Source of the DNA: Sipunculus nudus
Taxonomy: Eukaryota > Annelida > Sipuncula > Golfingiida > Sipunculidae
Assembly: GCA_026874595.1 (NCBI GenBank)
Contig: CM049320.1
Location: forward strand, 14,077,488 to 14,141,487
Length of the DNA stretch: 64,000 bases
Reading direction: 5' to 3'
The notes under the pieces were generated by a model, which searched no databases, was not told where the DNA came from, and was given only the letters and a program-made list of their open reading frames with translations. Each line of letters begins with the position of its first letter. The stretch's first letter is position 1. This document shows, one piece after another, positions 32,485 to 44,569 of the stretch. Both the position numbers and the translations under genes were made by a program.

Positions 32485-34870
32485 TAATAATAATAATAGT
32501 AGTTTATTAAGCCTTCAGAAGAAGAGAACATGAACATAAAACACAATTAAATATAAAGTAATAAGAACAGTAAAACCACAGATAAGACACCGTATTATAC
32601 ATAAAATCAATATATTAAAATGGTGTCAGAAGCATATTTAAGATATATTTATTATAAGGGGCGTGACTGACCAATAACTGCCGAACGGTATCTGTAATTC
32701 CATCATTGACATCATATTTCAATTCCTTTTTACCCTTTGCTTGTCCCCCTTATAAAATATATATTTGAGAAAACTTGTACCATATTTCAAACACGTTTCT
32801 TTTGATCTTTCAATGAGATCAGAATGACCACTCAATTTGCCACAAGCATGCATATTCAGTAAATATGTATAAAAAGGCCTGGCTCGAGAGTTATTCCTAA
32901 AGAAGGCGAATGTTAAATCAAGACCATTCAATTCAACTGTTTTTTTTGTATCCTGCTTATATTCAGTGCTTTCAAAATGGGAGAACTTTTGCAATATTTA
33001 TGTGAACCAATACCGACCTTTCGAAGTTGTTACTGTAACTTTTCCATTTTTGTTAAAGATTGTTTACTGATATATTTGTCACTGGTGCCATATGTTAGCA
33101 CAGGCCTAATAGCTGTTTTCCACACATATGATAAAGAATCAACATCGCTTACAAAGTTTGAGAAACCAGCTCCTTGAAGAGAATAAAATGCCCTCCTGCA
33201 TGCATTTATGCGGTCATCAATATGCTCCTTAGGATTAGAATTTGACAATGTAACACCAAGATATCTCACACTTTTGCATTCAGTCAGCTTTACACTATCA
33301 AGTCGCCATTCAGGGTGAGGTTCTAGTGTAAACTGCCAAAAAACGACACACTCGGTTTTCTGTGGATTAAACCTAAGACCATGTTGTGTTATATACGCAT
33401 CAGCTAAATCAATCATCTTTTGTATACCAGAGGCAGTCAGACTTGCTAACATGAGATCGTCAGCATAACATAATACATTGTAAGATACATTATTAATCTT
33501 TATGCCACCTGTAAAATTCAATAATGCGTTGATTAAAATTTTGATAGAATAAATTAAAGAAAAAAGGGGAGGTTAGTCCTCCCTGACGTGTGCCCTTGGT
33601 AGTTTTTATTGCCTCACTAAGCTGTGAACCCCATTTAATTTGAACTGTTATTGATTTATACCAGTTCACAATCAGTACCCAGCAGTGATCAGGTATAACA
33701 TTCATAGCTTTCTTAAACAAAATAGCATGTGGTACAGCATCAAACGCACCCTCTGCACCTAATGAACATGTATAGACGGGAGAACCACGATTGGAACAAT
33801 ACGTTATGACATCATTAGCTAGGGAAGAGGCCATATTCGTACCTCTCCCTGCAACGAATCCGAATTGTAAATCACTAAGTAAAAGTACCAATAACCCTTG
33901 ATAAAAACAACCTGGCACAACGCCATATCCGATTCACAGAGTAAACATTGTACTAAGATAATTAATAATCCTAGATTAAATAGCATGTTTAAAATGTTCA
34001 GATACAATACCATCCCTACCTGGCGAGCATCCAGGTTTAAGTTTTTTAATGTAACTAATAATCATAGATTCAGTTATAACTTTTCAGTAAAAAAATAAAA
34101 GAAGCTTTAACGTCAGTGTTAGCATTCAAGATTACAGGATTATGAACATCAGAATCGGCGAACTTTTCAGTATAATACTCCGTCAATTCAGATATATCAA
34201 TGTTATCATACGAGGCTTGTTGCATTTTTGTCCGCCTTATCAAATTCCAAAATTTCTTCATATTTCTTCTCGTATACAAATTATTGAACTTTAGCGCTAA
34301 TTTGTTCATATGATTATTTACAGCTTGGTTACAGGCAGAACGATACATTTTCTTAGCTGATTTATAACATGCATATACATGGCCCTCGCGTGGCCTACCG
34401 CATGATTTTCATATACCATACGAGAAGCGTTGTTTATCAAGTGTAATCAAGCAGTCAAAATTCCACCAGCTATTTGGCTTAAACCGACCCTTGTATCTAG
34501 AATGTTTATCATTTATGACCTTAGAACAGGCATCATGCATCGTCTTATTCATGTCATCACACATTGTATTAACCACAGAATAAGCCTCATCTCTTAATTT
34601 CACGTTATTCAGGTTTACTGCGGGTAATAGGCTAGCAGTTTCCTTAATATAACGATGATAAGAATCACATACTTTAGTATTCGACCAATTTAGTCTGGGG
34701 TATAGCAGAATATGAATGTACACATTACATTTCTTTGTAGCAAATACAGGCAGTGAAACAGTCGTGTTCAAGGGAAGGTGATAACTAACATTGGTTGGCA
34801 TATTTGACAATATTGAGCAATTACTAATTAGATCGTCAGAGAAACTAGAATAACACACCTGGTCCACATA
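32485..34870 (-). pseudogene. Non-LTR retrotransposon (LINE) relic, reverse transcriptase
   Basis: 5'-truncated LINE. From upstream (minus): 34867-34409 gives a pre-RT segment (FKPNSWWNFDCL); 34348-34070 gives a linker (KFWNLIRRTK, ELTEYYTEKFAD); 34040-33980 holds CSPGRDGIVSEHFKHAI; 33918-33493 is the RT core (LQFGFVAGRGTNMASSLAND, SLGAEGAFDAVPHAIL, KGTRQGGLTSPFFFNLFYQ); 33521-33030 has the catalytic CYADDLML and the thumb (LRFNPQKTECVVF, KSVRYLGVTLSN, WKTAIRPVLTYG); 32994-32719 is the C-terminus. Several frameshifts and stops separate the pieces. The 3' end has a short ATT-type tail (about 32485-32505, aataataataataata on plus), typical of some LINE clades. No endonuclease domain is seen. 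Dead copy; clade not assigned. Confidence 0.88.
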
Positions 34871-35066
34871 TGATCGATGTCTCCCGTTTAGATATGTGTA
34901 GGATACATCTTAATTGAAACAGAATAATAAAGAACATTACTTTGTCCTAAACTTTGTTAACAAATGTAAATGAAAGGACAGAAAAAACAGGTTTCATTTG
35001 TCGTGATGTATCTTAAGCAAATCGTCCCATATTTTATTAACAGGCACTACCAAAAAATAATTAACA

Positions 35067-35084
35067 ATCTCTTTCTCTCTCACG

Positions 35085-35150
<66 letters not shown>
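35067..35150. repeat. (CT)n followed by (AT)n
   Basis: About 60 bases of CT-rich repeat run straight into about 25 bases of AT repeat, abutting the repeat at 35153. Confidence 0.95.
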
Positions 35151-35151
<1 letters not shown>

Positions 35152-35152
35152 A

Positions 35153-35275
35153 TAAGTGGTATAGCCGTGTTAGTCTGTAGTAAAGCGAAAATTAAGATAA
35201 ACAGTGACGCCTTTTAGATAGACTAACTAAATACAAAGACTTCTTCGTCAGGTGGTAATAGGGTTCAAGGAAAGT
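35153..35275 (-). repeat. Dispersed repeat, possibly Penelope-like/hammerhead relic
   Basis: The string tatagccgtgttagtctgta, followed by agatagactaact and cttcttcgtcagg, is a repeat I recognise as widespread in animal genomes. On the minus strand, CCTGACGAAG fits the hammerhead core CUGANGA, and GTTAGTCT/AGACTAAC form an inverted pair. The second core (GAAA) is not evident, so an active ribozyme is not supported. Confidence 0.35.
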
Positions 35276-35608
35276 TTGAATTGGACATATCGAAAGACCA
35301 TCAATTAATATTTCGAGGGAATGAAGCTAAATACACCATAATATTGGTACTGATTTCTGATTAAATATTGGTCACTTAACTCATTTGTTTCACATGAATT
35401 TTAGAAGTATTAAAAGGAGCAGGTGGGCAAAAGTCTCAATTATTTATAATATATGTATTTTTTAATGGAGGAATACAGCTTAGATCACTCAGTTGTGAGG
35501 TTCCAGGAATTCAGGGTTCCAACCATGAAGGCCTATCATAGGGGGGGGGGAACGGGGGCTCGAATCTGCTTACCCCCCTCCCCCGGCCAATAGGGTCTGG
35601 GTACGGCC

Positions 35609-35609
<1 letters not shown>

Positions 35610-35666
<57 letters not shown>
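35610..35666. repeat. (AT)n microsatellite
   Basis: Alternating AT with one taaata interruption at the left end. Confidence 0.95.
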
Positions 35667-35669
<3 letters not shown>

Positions 35670-35921
35670 GTGTATATATGTATATACTGGTCTACTATTG
35701 GGCCCCCCAATGAAACTTTGGTTTCGCCGCCAATGCCTATAATTGATATCGAATGGGTAGAGAGGTCTTTTATACCTTTTGCATGATCATATATGTAAGC
35801 AATAAATTATCGTAGTTCCAACAAATCCAGTAATACCAAGATCTTGCTCTTATAACGAGAATGGCGTGTGTGAGACAAAGTGCACTGTGTAAACAATAGG
35901 GCTACAAATTTGTCACATGGT

Positions 35922-36128
35922 CAGGCGCTGAACCAGGAATTTTTGCAGGGAATTGGTCAACGGGTTTCATGCATAAAAATTGTCTTAAAAATAGTCGTTG
36001 TTTGAGAGAAGGAGAGAGGAGGGGCCCCCCTCCAACCCCCGTCATGCATTAGAATTGTCTAAAAAGGTCCTTGGTTGAGAGGGGGGGGGGGGGGATTCGA
36101 ACACCCCCCCCCCCTGGATCCGCGCCTG
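35922..36128. mobile_element. Hairpin MITE with CAGGCGC termini
   Basis: The ends CAGGCGCTGAACCAGG and CCTGGATCCGCGCCTG are inverted repeats (14 of 16 positions match). A perfect 5-bp direct repeat ATGGT flanks both sides (35917-35921, 36129-36133). The 207-bp interior holds two similar half-repeats (gcatNaaaaattgtct / gcattagaattgtct) and a G14 run facing a C11 run. There is no coding capacity. The superfamily is uncertain: a 5-bp duplication does not fit hAT (8 bp). Confidence 0.7.
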
Positions 36129-36139
36129 ATGGTGTTATT

Positions 36140-36890
36140 TCTCATAATCTAAAAGAAGTATTTTAACTCAGTAATAATTCTTAATCCTACAATCATGCTT
36201 TTGTAATCAAACTGATACGCGTGTTATTTTTTAGAGAAATAAATTTAACATTAGAGAACTCAAAATTGCTTCAGAAGTAATTCTATTTCTGTCAAAATTA
36301 TGCAATATTTTTTTTGCATATACTAGCACAAAGTGACTCCAGATACAGTTTTTTATTCAAGTACTCTCTTTGCAAAAAGGGGATTTACAGGGTGTTTGTC
36401 CCATTTAAATGTTTAAAACTGTCAGCTTTCCCGATCATGAAAATTCAATGGGGGAGATAGGCTTCTCCGGCCATGGCCTTAGAAGTTCATGATCCAAACT
36501 GTCTCACATTTGAGGGGTTTAGGGGTAACACATATGCACATAGTTTTGTGTTCTCCTCATATATATGATAATATCTATTATCATTGCAATAGGAAAGTTC
36601 ATACAAATTAACTCATACCAAAATCTTGTAGATATGTTGAGACTTGCAAAAGCTATGAAGCAAAATACACTGTGAAGACGGTATTTCTGAAAATATAGGC
36701 TTGCTTGTTCATGATGGTTTATTGTGTCTTTATTTTGCATAATTTGGAAAATTAATGTTATATATGCATATGCATATGTGCTGAAAGAACGTTCAAACAA
36801 ACTCAGACCCAATGATATGCCTAGATTCTACAAATATACCTTTGGTGCAAATAATATCTGTAACAATGCCAATTTGCAGAAAAAATAAGG
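36140..36890. other. Non-coding stretch
   Basis: AT-rich with no supported gene; the minus ORF at 36519-36812 shows no recognisable feature. Confidence 0.5.
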
Positions 36891-36894
36891 GGTC

Positions 36895-37080
36895 GTGTAT
36901 GAAAATGGCCCAAGAATCCACACGTTTCTTCTTTAAGGCAAAACTACATATCATTGTACAGCTGAAACTCTATTAGTTAGACTGAAGCCAAAATAATGTA
37001 ACTATGAGGTATTAAAGAAAGTTACGGTCCATAATCAATCGAAAGTCGCTCCAGAAAAAAGGTTTTAAAATTGAGTAGTT
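36895..37080 (-). repeat. Dispersed repeat, copy B (inverted)
   Basis: Reverse-complement partner of 14965-15135. It is followed at 37082-37095 by a G14 run, as the other copy is preceded by C-runs on its left, suggesting that the homopolymers belong to the same repeat. Confidence 0.6.
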
Positions 37081-37081
37081 C

Positions 37082-37350
37082 GGGGGGGGGGGGGGCAATA
37101 AAACATTTGATTTTTCAGGGTGTTTGCCATATATTTATTTTTTGGAAACACCTGAAAATAAGTAAGGAAAACCCTGGGGGGGGGGGGGGAGTATTTATTT
37201 TTTTCGCCCATGGAGTATTGAGGGTTTCATTCAAATCAATGCGGCGTGGACCCGAACTTTCTGGATCAAAAGACCTTTTTTAAAGTTATATTATACATAG
37301 CCTTTTGACTTTTTAGCCTGCCTTTTAGCCTATTGGGGGGGGGGGGGGGG
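37082..37350. repeat. Three long G runs within 270 bases
   Basis: G14 at 37082-37095, G14 at 37176-37189 and G16 at 37335-37350. The sequence between is AT-rich and non-coding. Confidence 0.9.
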
Positions 37351-38067
37351 CGCAAAAAGCTGCATCAGTTACCTGCAGTTTGTTGAGGGAAGGCGTTTCT
37401 TGTAGGACTTTCTTTCTGAAATTGTCATAAAAGGTCAAAATATCCAGTGTATCAAGTGATGAAGGTCAGCATTGTGCAATTTTTTGACGCAAGCGATTGA
37501 AATATAATGTACGTAATGGTGGGAAATACATACTTAATGTTACATTTCTAAATTTATCCCCTCATAGATGGGCCTGCTTTGGAATATAACAGTTTTAGAG
37601 TGTAGGTCAATGTGTAATTATATCCTGAATTCCGGTCAGTGTTCCATAAATTGTTCAGGATGATATGGATTTTAAAATTACATCTTAAATGTCATGTAAC
37701 CCTGAAAATGGTACATCCCATGTCACTAAGTATATCTGTTCCATGCTTCATATTCCATGCATTCCTTTGGTTAAAATTAAAATACAGTGATATGAAGAAG
37801 ACTGTATAGGAGGATATAAATAGATTAATTTTTCCCGCATGTTTATGTAAATTTAATATTTGTTTTTTTTTGTGGTTCAGCAGGTGATTAAAATGACAAA
37901 AAAGGGTAAAAAATCTTCATCTAAATGCATTTTTATGTTTTAATTTTCAAACTTTTCAAAACTGTTTGAGGGGGACAGCCCCCCCCCCCCTTCTCGGGCG
38001 CCTACGCACCCTCGCGCTTTATGGACATATTATGCGTCCCCTCCCCCACTTTCACAATCGATCAAAA

Positions 38068-38071
<4 letters not shown>

Positions 38072-38119
<48 letters not shown>

Positions 38120-38125
38120 TTATAT
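38072..38125. repeat. (AT)n microsatellite
   Basis: Alternating AT, continuing as degenerate tatata/tacata to about 38170. Confidence 0.95.
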
Positions 38126-38255
38126 ATATTAATATACATACGTATATACATACATATATTTATATATAAAACCCTTGTCGCGGAACCTAATAAAAACAGA
38201 TCACGTATGCGTGATGACCACAAATTTTGTAATGGAGATAAAAAAAATCAGATTC

Positions 38256-38937
38256 TGTAACACCAGGCAGCGGGAAATGTATAGGGGAATGAATAAAGAA
38301 GTCAGTGTTTTTTTTGTTAACAAATAACTATAATTTGTTCCTAAAATAACCCTAACAAAACAATACACCAAATCAATACAATTATACAGTAACAAAGCGT
38401 TATAGCAACAAGACAATACAATCACACAGAAAGATAATGGTACAGTACCTCGATACCAACACCGTTACCAAGATAAGTCCTTTGAATGTAAACTCTCGGA
38501 GAATGACAGTCCAGTGGAAAGTTCTTGTAACAACACAGAAAGTAAACTGAAGTCCAAATGTATAAAATCCAGGAGAAAATCTTTGAAAATGTATAATTGC
38601 CGCATTCGTCGGATAAGGTCATAGAATCTGGCACACGCTTCTGCGTCCGCTGGTATCTGCTCTGCTGTCTGCCCGCTGGCTCCAAAAACAGCCCCTTTAC
38701 ATACCTTCACACCCCAAGCCGGGAATCTTCCACTTCTCGAATAGTCTATAAGTTCTTGCACAACACACGTTTCAGGAATTATCTAGAAAGACATAGCCGT
38801 GTGTCTCTACACATACCAGGCTGATCACGTGACCCACGACCAGGCGTGAAAACCCAAGGCTCACATGACAACGAGAGTTCTACCAGTACGGATTAAACAT
38901 AAAATGTAACAAGAACACGAGTTACGCCCGTGTCACA
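38256..38937 (-). mobile_element. Putative solo LTR
   Basis: In the minus direction the segment starts TGTGACACGGGCGTAACTCG and ends CTGCCTGGTGTTACA, giving TG...CA ends and a start very like the TGTGACAC of the intact LTR element here. It is non-coding, of LTR-like length (682 bp), with a TATA-like attttatacat inside (about 38560). No 4-6 bp flanking duplication was found and the interior is unrelated to the other LTR, so the call is tentative. Confidence 0.4.
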
Positions 38938-38939
38938 TA

Positions 38940-39300
38940 ATGCAATGTTTTGAGGAACATGTGCGGGAACTACACTGTGGCCTCGTATAACGCTGTGGTT
39001 TTTTAGCATTTGCTACTGATGGGTGGGAGCAAAGAGTTTAATATGATAGGAGGTAACACTTGCCATCTCCCAAATGTGGAAGGATCTACCGCAGCTCACC
39101 CCTGATTGTGTTGAGGAAGGCTGCAGGGATGGGGAGTCGGTTTGGCAGGCGAGGGATGTACCCGCTAATTCCTCTTTCTACCACTAGATGGCGGTAATAA
39201 AGCAAAGTAATTGTCTATTTTTAATCTTTTGTGAATCCCTTTTGCAATGGTGTGATTTCAAGACCCGGTAAAACGAGTTGAAGTTGAAGTATCAGCAAAA
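38940..39300. other. Non-coding stretch
   Basis: GC-moderate sequence between the putative solo LTR and an AT microsatellite. No gene or repeat is recognised. Confidence 0.4.
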
Positions 39301-39308
39301 CTAGTGAC

Positions 39309-39310
<2 letters not shown>

Positions 39311-39347
<37 letters not shown>

Positions 39348-39395
39348 TATATATATATAAATATATATATATATGTATGTAACTCTGGAGAAAAA

Positions 39396-39455
<60 letters not shown>
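39311..39455. repeat. Compound (AT)n microsatellite
   Basis: Two AT runs (39311-39374 with interruptions, and 39400-39455) surround a 25-base unique spacer. Confidence 0.95.
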
Positions 39456-39459
<4 letters not shown>

Positions 39460-39624
39460 ACAGAATTTAATGACGTGAGGAGTTCATTTCTATGATTCTT
39501 CTTTCATGTGTCTTCTCCTTGTTTGGGTGTTTTTGCACATGCAAAATATTATTCTTCATGGCTAACAGACACACATGGACTGCGTTTTCTCTGATGCAGA
39601 AAACATGACAAGAACTCTGCATGG

Positions 39625-40135
39625 GTGCATAATACGCCCGTCGTATGCCTGTCGACCGTTTGCCTGATTAAATATGCTCCGATATTGCAGACAATACAAC
39701 TCGGGGGACTTCTTTAATGGTTTAATATACACACTGAATGTAAGCAAAACCAATAAAATTCCCAGTTGTCACAGCAGTGCCACAAAGAAGTCTGATGACC
39801 TCTGACTTCATTAATTCGCATGGATTATGCAGGGATGCGAAGTTCTATTACGCTGTTTAAGATTTCTGTTGAGTTTTATCAAAATCCATCATATTCTTGG
39901 TAAGTAATCGACACGACACAAAAAAAAACTCCCTGGTGACCTCTGAATTAAAATATGCGTGGAATTTGCATAGAAAGAGTCCGGTTAGTAAAACATTTTT
40001 TCGTAAAGTACTTGTAGTGAGTTTCCAGAAAATCCATCTAAGCGCTATTTAGTTATCGAAGTGAATGTTAACGGACATCATGACGGACGGATGGTGGGTC
40101 TACCATACTACATCCCGTCTAAGACGGGCGTATAT
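39625..40135 (+). repeat. Dispersed repeat, copy A
   Basis: It matches 49140-49515 in the same orientation: ataatacgcccgtcgt, ttctgttgagttttatcaaa, tcatattctt, aaaatccatctaagc, gttatcg and a final acggacggatggtgggt. Copy A is longer because it holds an extra block at 39690-39830. Its end shares the TCCGTC signature common to several repeats here. Confidence 0.65.
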
Positions 40136-40275
40136 AACAAGTAACCTGGAAAAAGTAATTTGGTGTGCCGGATGATTTTGTGAGAAGCTTTTGTATTTAG
40201 CCAAATGAATTTATAGCGTGAGATAATACACATTTATATTGGAATCATTTAATCACTGGTACAAATAAAGTCAAT

Positions 40276-40674
40276 TTAAAACTTAACATCCCTTATTTCT
40301 TGTATATGTTCAAGTGGAAGTCTCAGAAAAATTAGTGGTAACCCCTTCTCTCCCAAAAGTATTTGTATTAGTTTGCAGATGACAGATTCCAATTGGAACC
40401 CCCATGTGATATTTCTTTCTCTAATGGAAAGCCAAACATTGAGATATCTTGGTGACACAAAGGTGCTTGAGTAAGATAAAAGGGCTAGAAGGCAGGCACC
40501 AGAAAAGTATTTAATGGTGGGTGTACTCACGTATGCTAACAAACCTGTATGTTTTCTGACTAATCGAATAATCTGTTTTCCCAAGATTTGCAAAACTCTC
40601 CGAATTAAAGAGTTTTGGATAGAGACTGTTTTGAATGGAAAAATATGTGAAGCCATGCAGAATGTTGAAGACAT
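40276..40674 (-). other. Unassigned ORF, 132 codons
   Basis: The ATG at 40674 starts MSSTFCMASHIFPFKTVSIQ. The protein is hydrophobic in the middle (YFSGACLLALLSYSSTF) and otherwise basic. No motif is recognised. Its length is notable for AT-rich DNA, but there is no supporting splice or promoter signal. Confidence 0.2.
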
Positions 40675-40689
40675 TGTTTAACTGCACAC

Positions 40690-43090
40690 TAATGCATACT
40701 TAGACGTTCGTTCACTCTGTCATTAGTTTACTCGATTTATCCTAAACTCAATATGTCAATATAACTTTATATTTCGAAAAAAGTCATCCGTACACTCGGT
40801 GCTTTATAATATTAATTTATTTCTTAATCCTAAAATGTCTGAAAATTGATCGAATCCCATGTTTAACAACAAAGAACAGATACATATTTCATATCACATT
40901 TCTTTTAAAACTACTCGAGTCCCCAGATAGCACCATTACAGTTTAAACTTTTGATTTGTTTTTACACCATAGGACTCGATAAATACAACCGTCTCCCATA
41001 TTCTTCCAACTGCGCTTCGCACCTAACCTCTGTAATCATATTCATTTAATTGTCCATATATGTCCCAGACCCTAACTTTTTATTTTAGATATGGTACCGT
41101 GTCACTTAAATCTTATAAGCAGTTCACTGGGTTCTGATTTACAAGTGATATTATCAGCAGAAAGTGTGGTATAGACACACAAGCGTGTAATATCAACCCT
41201 CAAAAGTATTGGAACGAATAGTTTCAAGACAATTAAGTTAGCTTCTACTGGGATTCCCTAAACCGTTGACATAATCCCCCCCCCCCAAAAAAAAAGTTTG
41301 ACTGTGCCGTCAGTGCGACCGAAGATGGCCGACCATGTCTGCCCGATGGCAGGGTCACTGTACATGTACCATCTGAGGGGAATAATTCTCATAATAAGTT
41401 ATACTAAGGTATACAATCCTAGAGGTAGAAAATATGTGATAGCATTCCACCGATGGTAGACTTTTAGTGAATCAACCTGTCTGTATTCTCTCTTTAACCG
41501 TTATTTTAACAGTGTACTCCCTCAGCGGTTTTGTCTTATATTTACAAAATAGTGATTTAGATCTAAACGTAGTAACTGCCATTTCTGCGCATCTGTTGCT
41601 TCCAAATTCATATATATTCATAAAATATCGGAATTAAATAACATAATCAAATGACTTCTTTTGTTGACATGAATCGGAATTGAAAACAGATCAGGATATC
41701 AGATAATGTTACGTGTATGATCATTCCCATTCAAAAGTACCTTGTGGATATTGTCAGATACTTAAACTTTATCTAACAAACTGATATATTATAACGTTCA
41801 TGAACGAGACGGATTTTCCTCCTGTAAGGGATTATTGTACCAAATTACCTAGAGAAGATTATATCAAATATTCGTATTCAACAGTACAAAACTAAATGCA
41901 CTTTGGGAGGAAGGTTGATCATTTGCAGTCGGATGAAAGATTATAAGGTGAAAATGAAAGGCAATCTTCTGCTTTAGGGCATGTCACTGTGGGCTGTCAG
42001 TTGTTATGGTTAGTAGAGTGACGTGCATTCATTTTTGTATGTCAATGTGTCAGTATTCTGCTCAAAGACGTTAAATTTAAACCTTCGAGCACGTATATAT
42101 TTGTATTTCTTTGCTGAGGTTTTATATCGCTTGAACTCAGACTTTGACAAATTCATGTTTGCATACATGATTTGTATGCATACATGATGTTTTGTCGTTC
42201 ATCAGATATCTGAGAAACACCGGCAGCTATAAGTATCCTGGTAACATGTTAAGTAATTCTATTTCTGTAGGAAAATTGAAATAAGATGCAGAGAGTAAGA
42301 TTTGAATTTAATTATTTCCAAAATTCTATCATTTATCTTTTATTATTATTTTGATTGATTAAATAATGTCAACAAATATCTCAGGAATTGCTTTCTGATC
42401 TATGTGACTATTAAGCAGATGTACGCCATAGATGGTGTCAGCTATGTTGGACTACTACTGAAATGGGATTTTCACTTTCCCTGTTTGAATATTGATCACC
42501 CATTATCATGCACAGTATGGCACACAGTGAAAATTAGACCCCTTAAACAATATAAATCCCTTGAATTCAATTGACCTTGCACGAGCAAAATCTGGATGAT
42601 ATTTGAACGGTCATTCTATCATGGTCAAATTAAAATGTCGATTGCAAAAAAGAAAAACCTCTCTGAAACGATGATAAAAAATACCACTCTCATCGTCTGG
42701 TTCAACAACTTAGCCATGAAACAAAACTGCAAACAGAAAAGTAACGATTATATTTTCAATGAGATTGCAAACTAGATATACATACGTGACACATGAAATA
42801 TTTCATTTTATATTGTAGATTTAAACGAAAACACAAGTGACCCATGGGTCATGAGCTCAGCAGACCAGCAAGCCATTTTAGCCGAACATTCGCATTTGTA
42901 ATTTTATCGTCTCTAAGTCTTATTTGGATCAGCTTTAGGTGTGATGTTGACCTTTGACTGTCTGACACCACAGTCGACAGGGTTCTGCCGTAAGTGATGG
43001 GTCACACATGTGAAGACTGAATCTAATCATGACTAGTCTATACAGTTTGTATAAGAGCAGATTAAGATTCAGGTTACAAGTTTTCAAATC
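40690..43090. other. Non-coding stretch
   Basis: No supported gene. It contains a C11 run (41276-41286), a short direct repeat gcatacatgat (about 42160-42190) and a gacccatgggtca segment (42838-42852) also seen near 55770. Confidence 0.5.
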
Positions 43091-43099
43091 CTCAAAAGG

Positions 43100-43870
43100 A
43101 CTTGGTTGAACCATTTTGTTTCCAAGAAACCTTCATTGATGTTGCTTTAGGAGATTCTAGGCCTAAAGGACAGAATTTGAACCTGTCTGACTTTTAAAGT
43201 GTTTAGATCGTGTTTTTTCCCTTATAGCTCGCAGAATATAGATGACGGGGACCTTATTTTATGTGTCGAGGGTCATTTACGTAGGACATCCCTGAATGTC
43301 AAATAAGAATATTCTAGGCCAAATGGATACAATTTTGTGCCCCGTCTGCCTCTCTGAATGATAAACATCATGTTTCTCGGCCAGTTGTTTGCAGAATATA
43401 GGTCACCGTGACCTAATTTAAAGTTTCCGAGGAGATTTGCATTTGATGTATAGTGAGAAGTGTCTTGGTCCAAAGGTGTGCGTCCTGTTACGTCAGGACT
43501 GCTTCATTTGAAGGTTTCAAAAGTAGAAAAATGCGTGCGTAAAAATTAAGGAAAATATAGATGGTGCAATCAGTCTTCAGTAACTGATCAAATGGTCCAT
43601 GATCAATATGCTGGGTAAGTATCATAGCTATGTATATGTTAGTAATTTAGATACTGGAGCTTTTGCATAAGAGCAAGTAAATAGAAATGCCCTTTAAATT
43701 TTACTTTATTCGGAGAATATAGGTCACAGTGACATAATTTCAAGTGTCCATGAAAATTTATTAATTTTTTTAGTTAGAAAATTTCAGGTCCAGAGGTTAC
43801 GATATGTGCTTTTATAACGGACGGAAAGACGGAAGACTTACAAAAAGTGATCGCTATATCTCATATGACA
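43100..43870 (+). repeat. Dispersed repeat with three internal copies
   Basis: Three diverged copies of gcagaatataggtcacNgtgacctaattt begin at 43231, 43391 and 43711. They are followed by aagtgtcc and then by variants of aaatttcaggtccaaagg. The block ends with acggacggaaagacggaaga near 43825. Non-coding and repetitive; family not named. Confidence 0.6.
43400..43414. promoter_or_regulatory. Perfect estrogen-response-type palindrome
   Basis: AGGTCA-CCG-TGACCT matches the nuclear-receptor inverted repeat with a 3-base spacer. It is part of the internal repeat above; the copy at 43721 (AGGTCA-CAG-TGACAT) has one mismatch. Activity is unproven. Confidence 0.4.
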
Positions 43871-44569
43871 TTAAGTCAGTTGAGCTTAAAAAAACCGACA
43901 CTTACATAGGGCTTACCAGTTTTAAAACTGAAAATATAATCAAAATCTGAAACAGCTGTGCAAAACTAATTCACAAATTCAGTGTGACACTGGTACAAAT
44001 AAACTGCATATATACATCATTCATCCTTATTTTCTTACTTTCACGAATATTTATATTATAACTGATTATAATGTTTTTTTTTAGCTAAGCGCAATGAGCA
44101 ATGCCTCCCGATAGCATGTTGTAAATTCAGGGAAAGACCCGAACCTTTCCGAACTAACAGAGGCGAGAGCAACGACAGGGAAATTAAGTTTTTTTTCTGG
44201 CAAGTGAAAGAAAACACAGTTGGTTACATAACATAGATAGCGGAAAAACATGAGGACCTTTGTAAGACGTGTTCCATCTTGCATATCTTCATTCTGATTG
44301 TCTTACAAAAGTGCCTTCCTCTCATCAAGATACTTCACTGGTCTTGTATAAAAAAGCGCACTTATTTTGGTTTCAGCAGCAGACCAAAACACATGCTTAT
44401 GACAAGTGTCCTTATTTCCTTTTTATTTCCATATAAGTTTACCCAAAAGTGGTAAACACTTCAGAATAAAGGGTTCCCTGAACTCTGCCAAATGAAAAGT
44501 ATGTCACTCACATAGTACATGAGTACTTAGTTCTCCAGCGCAAATGGCCTTCCAGGGTAGTTTTTTTCA

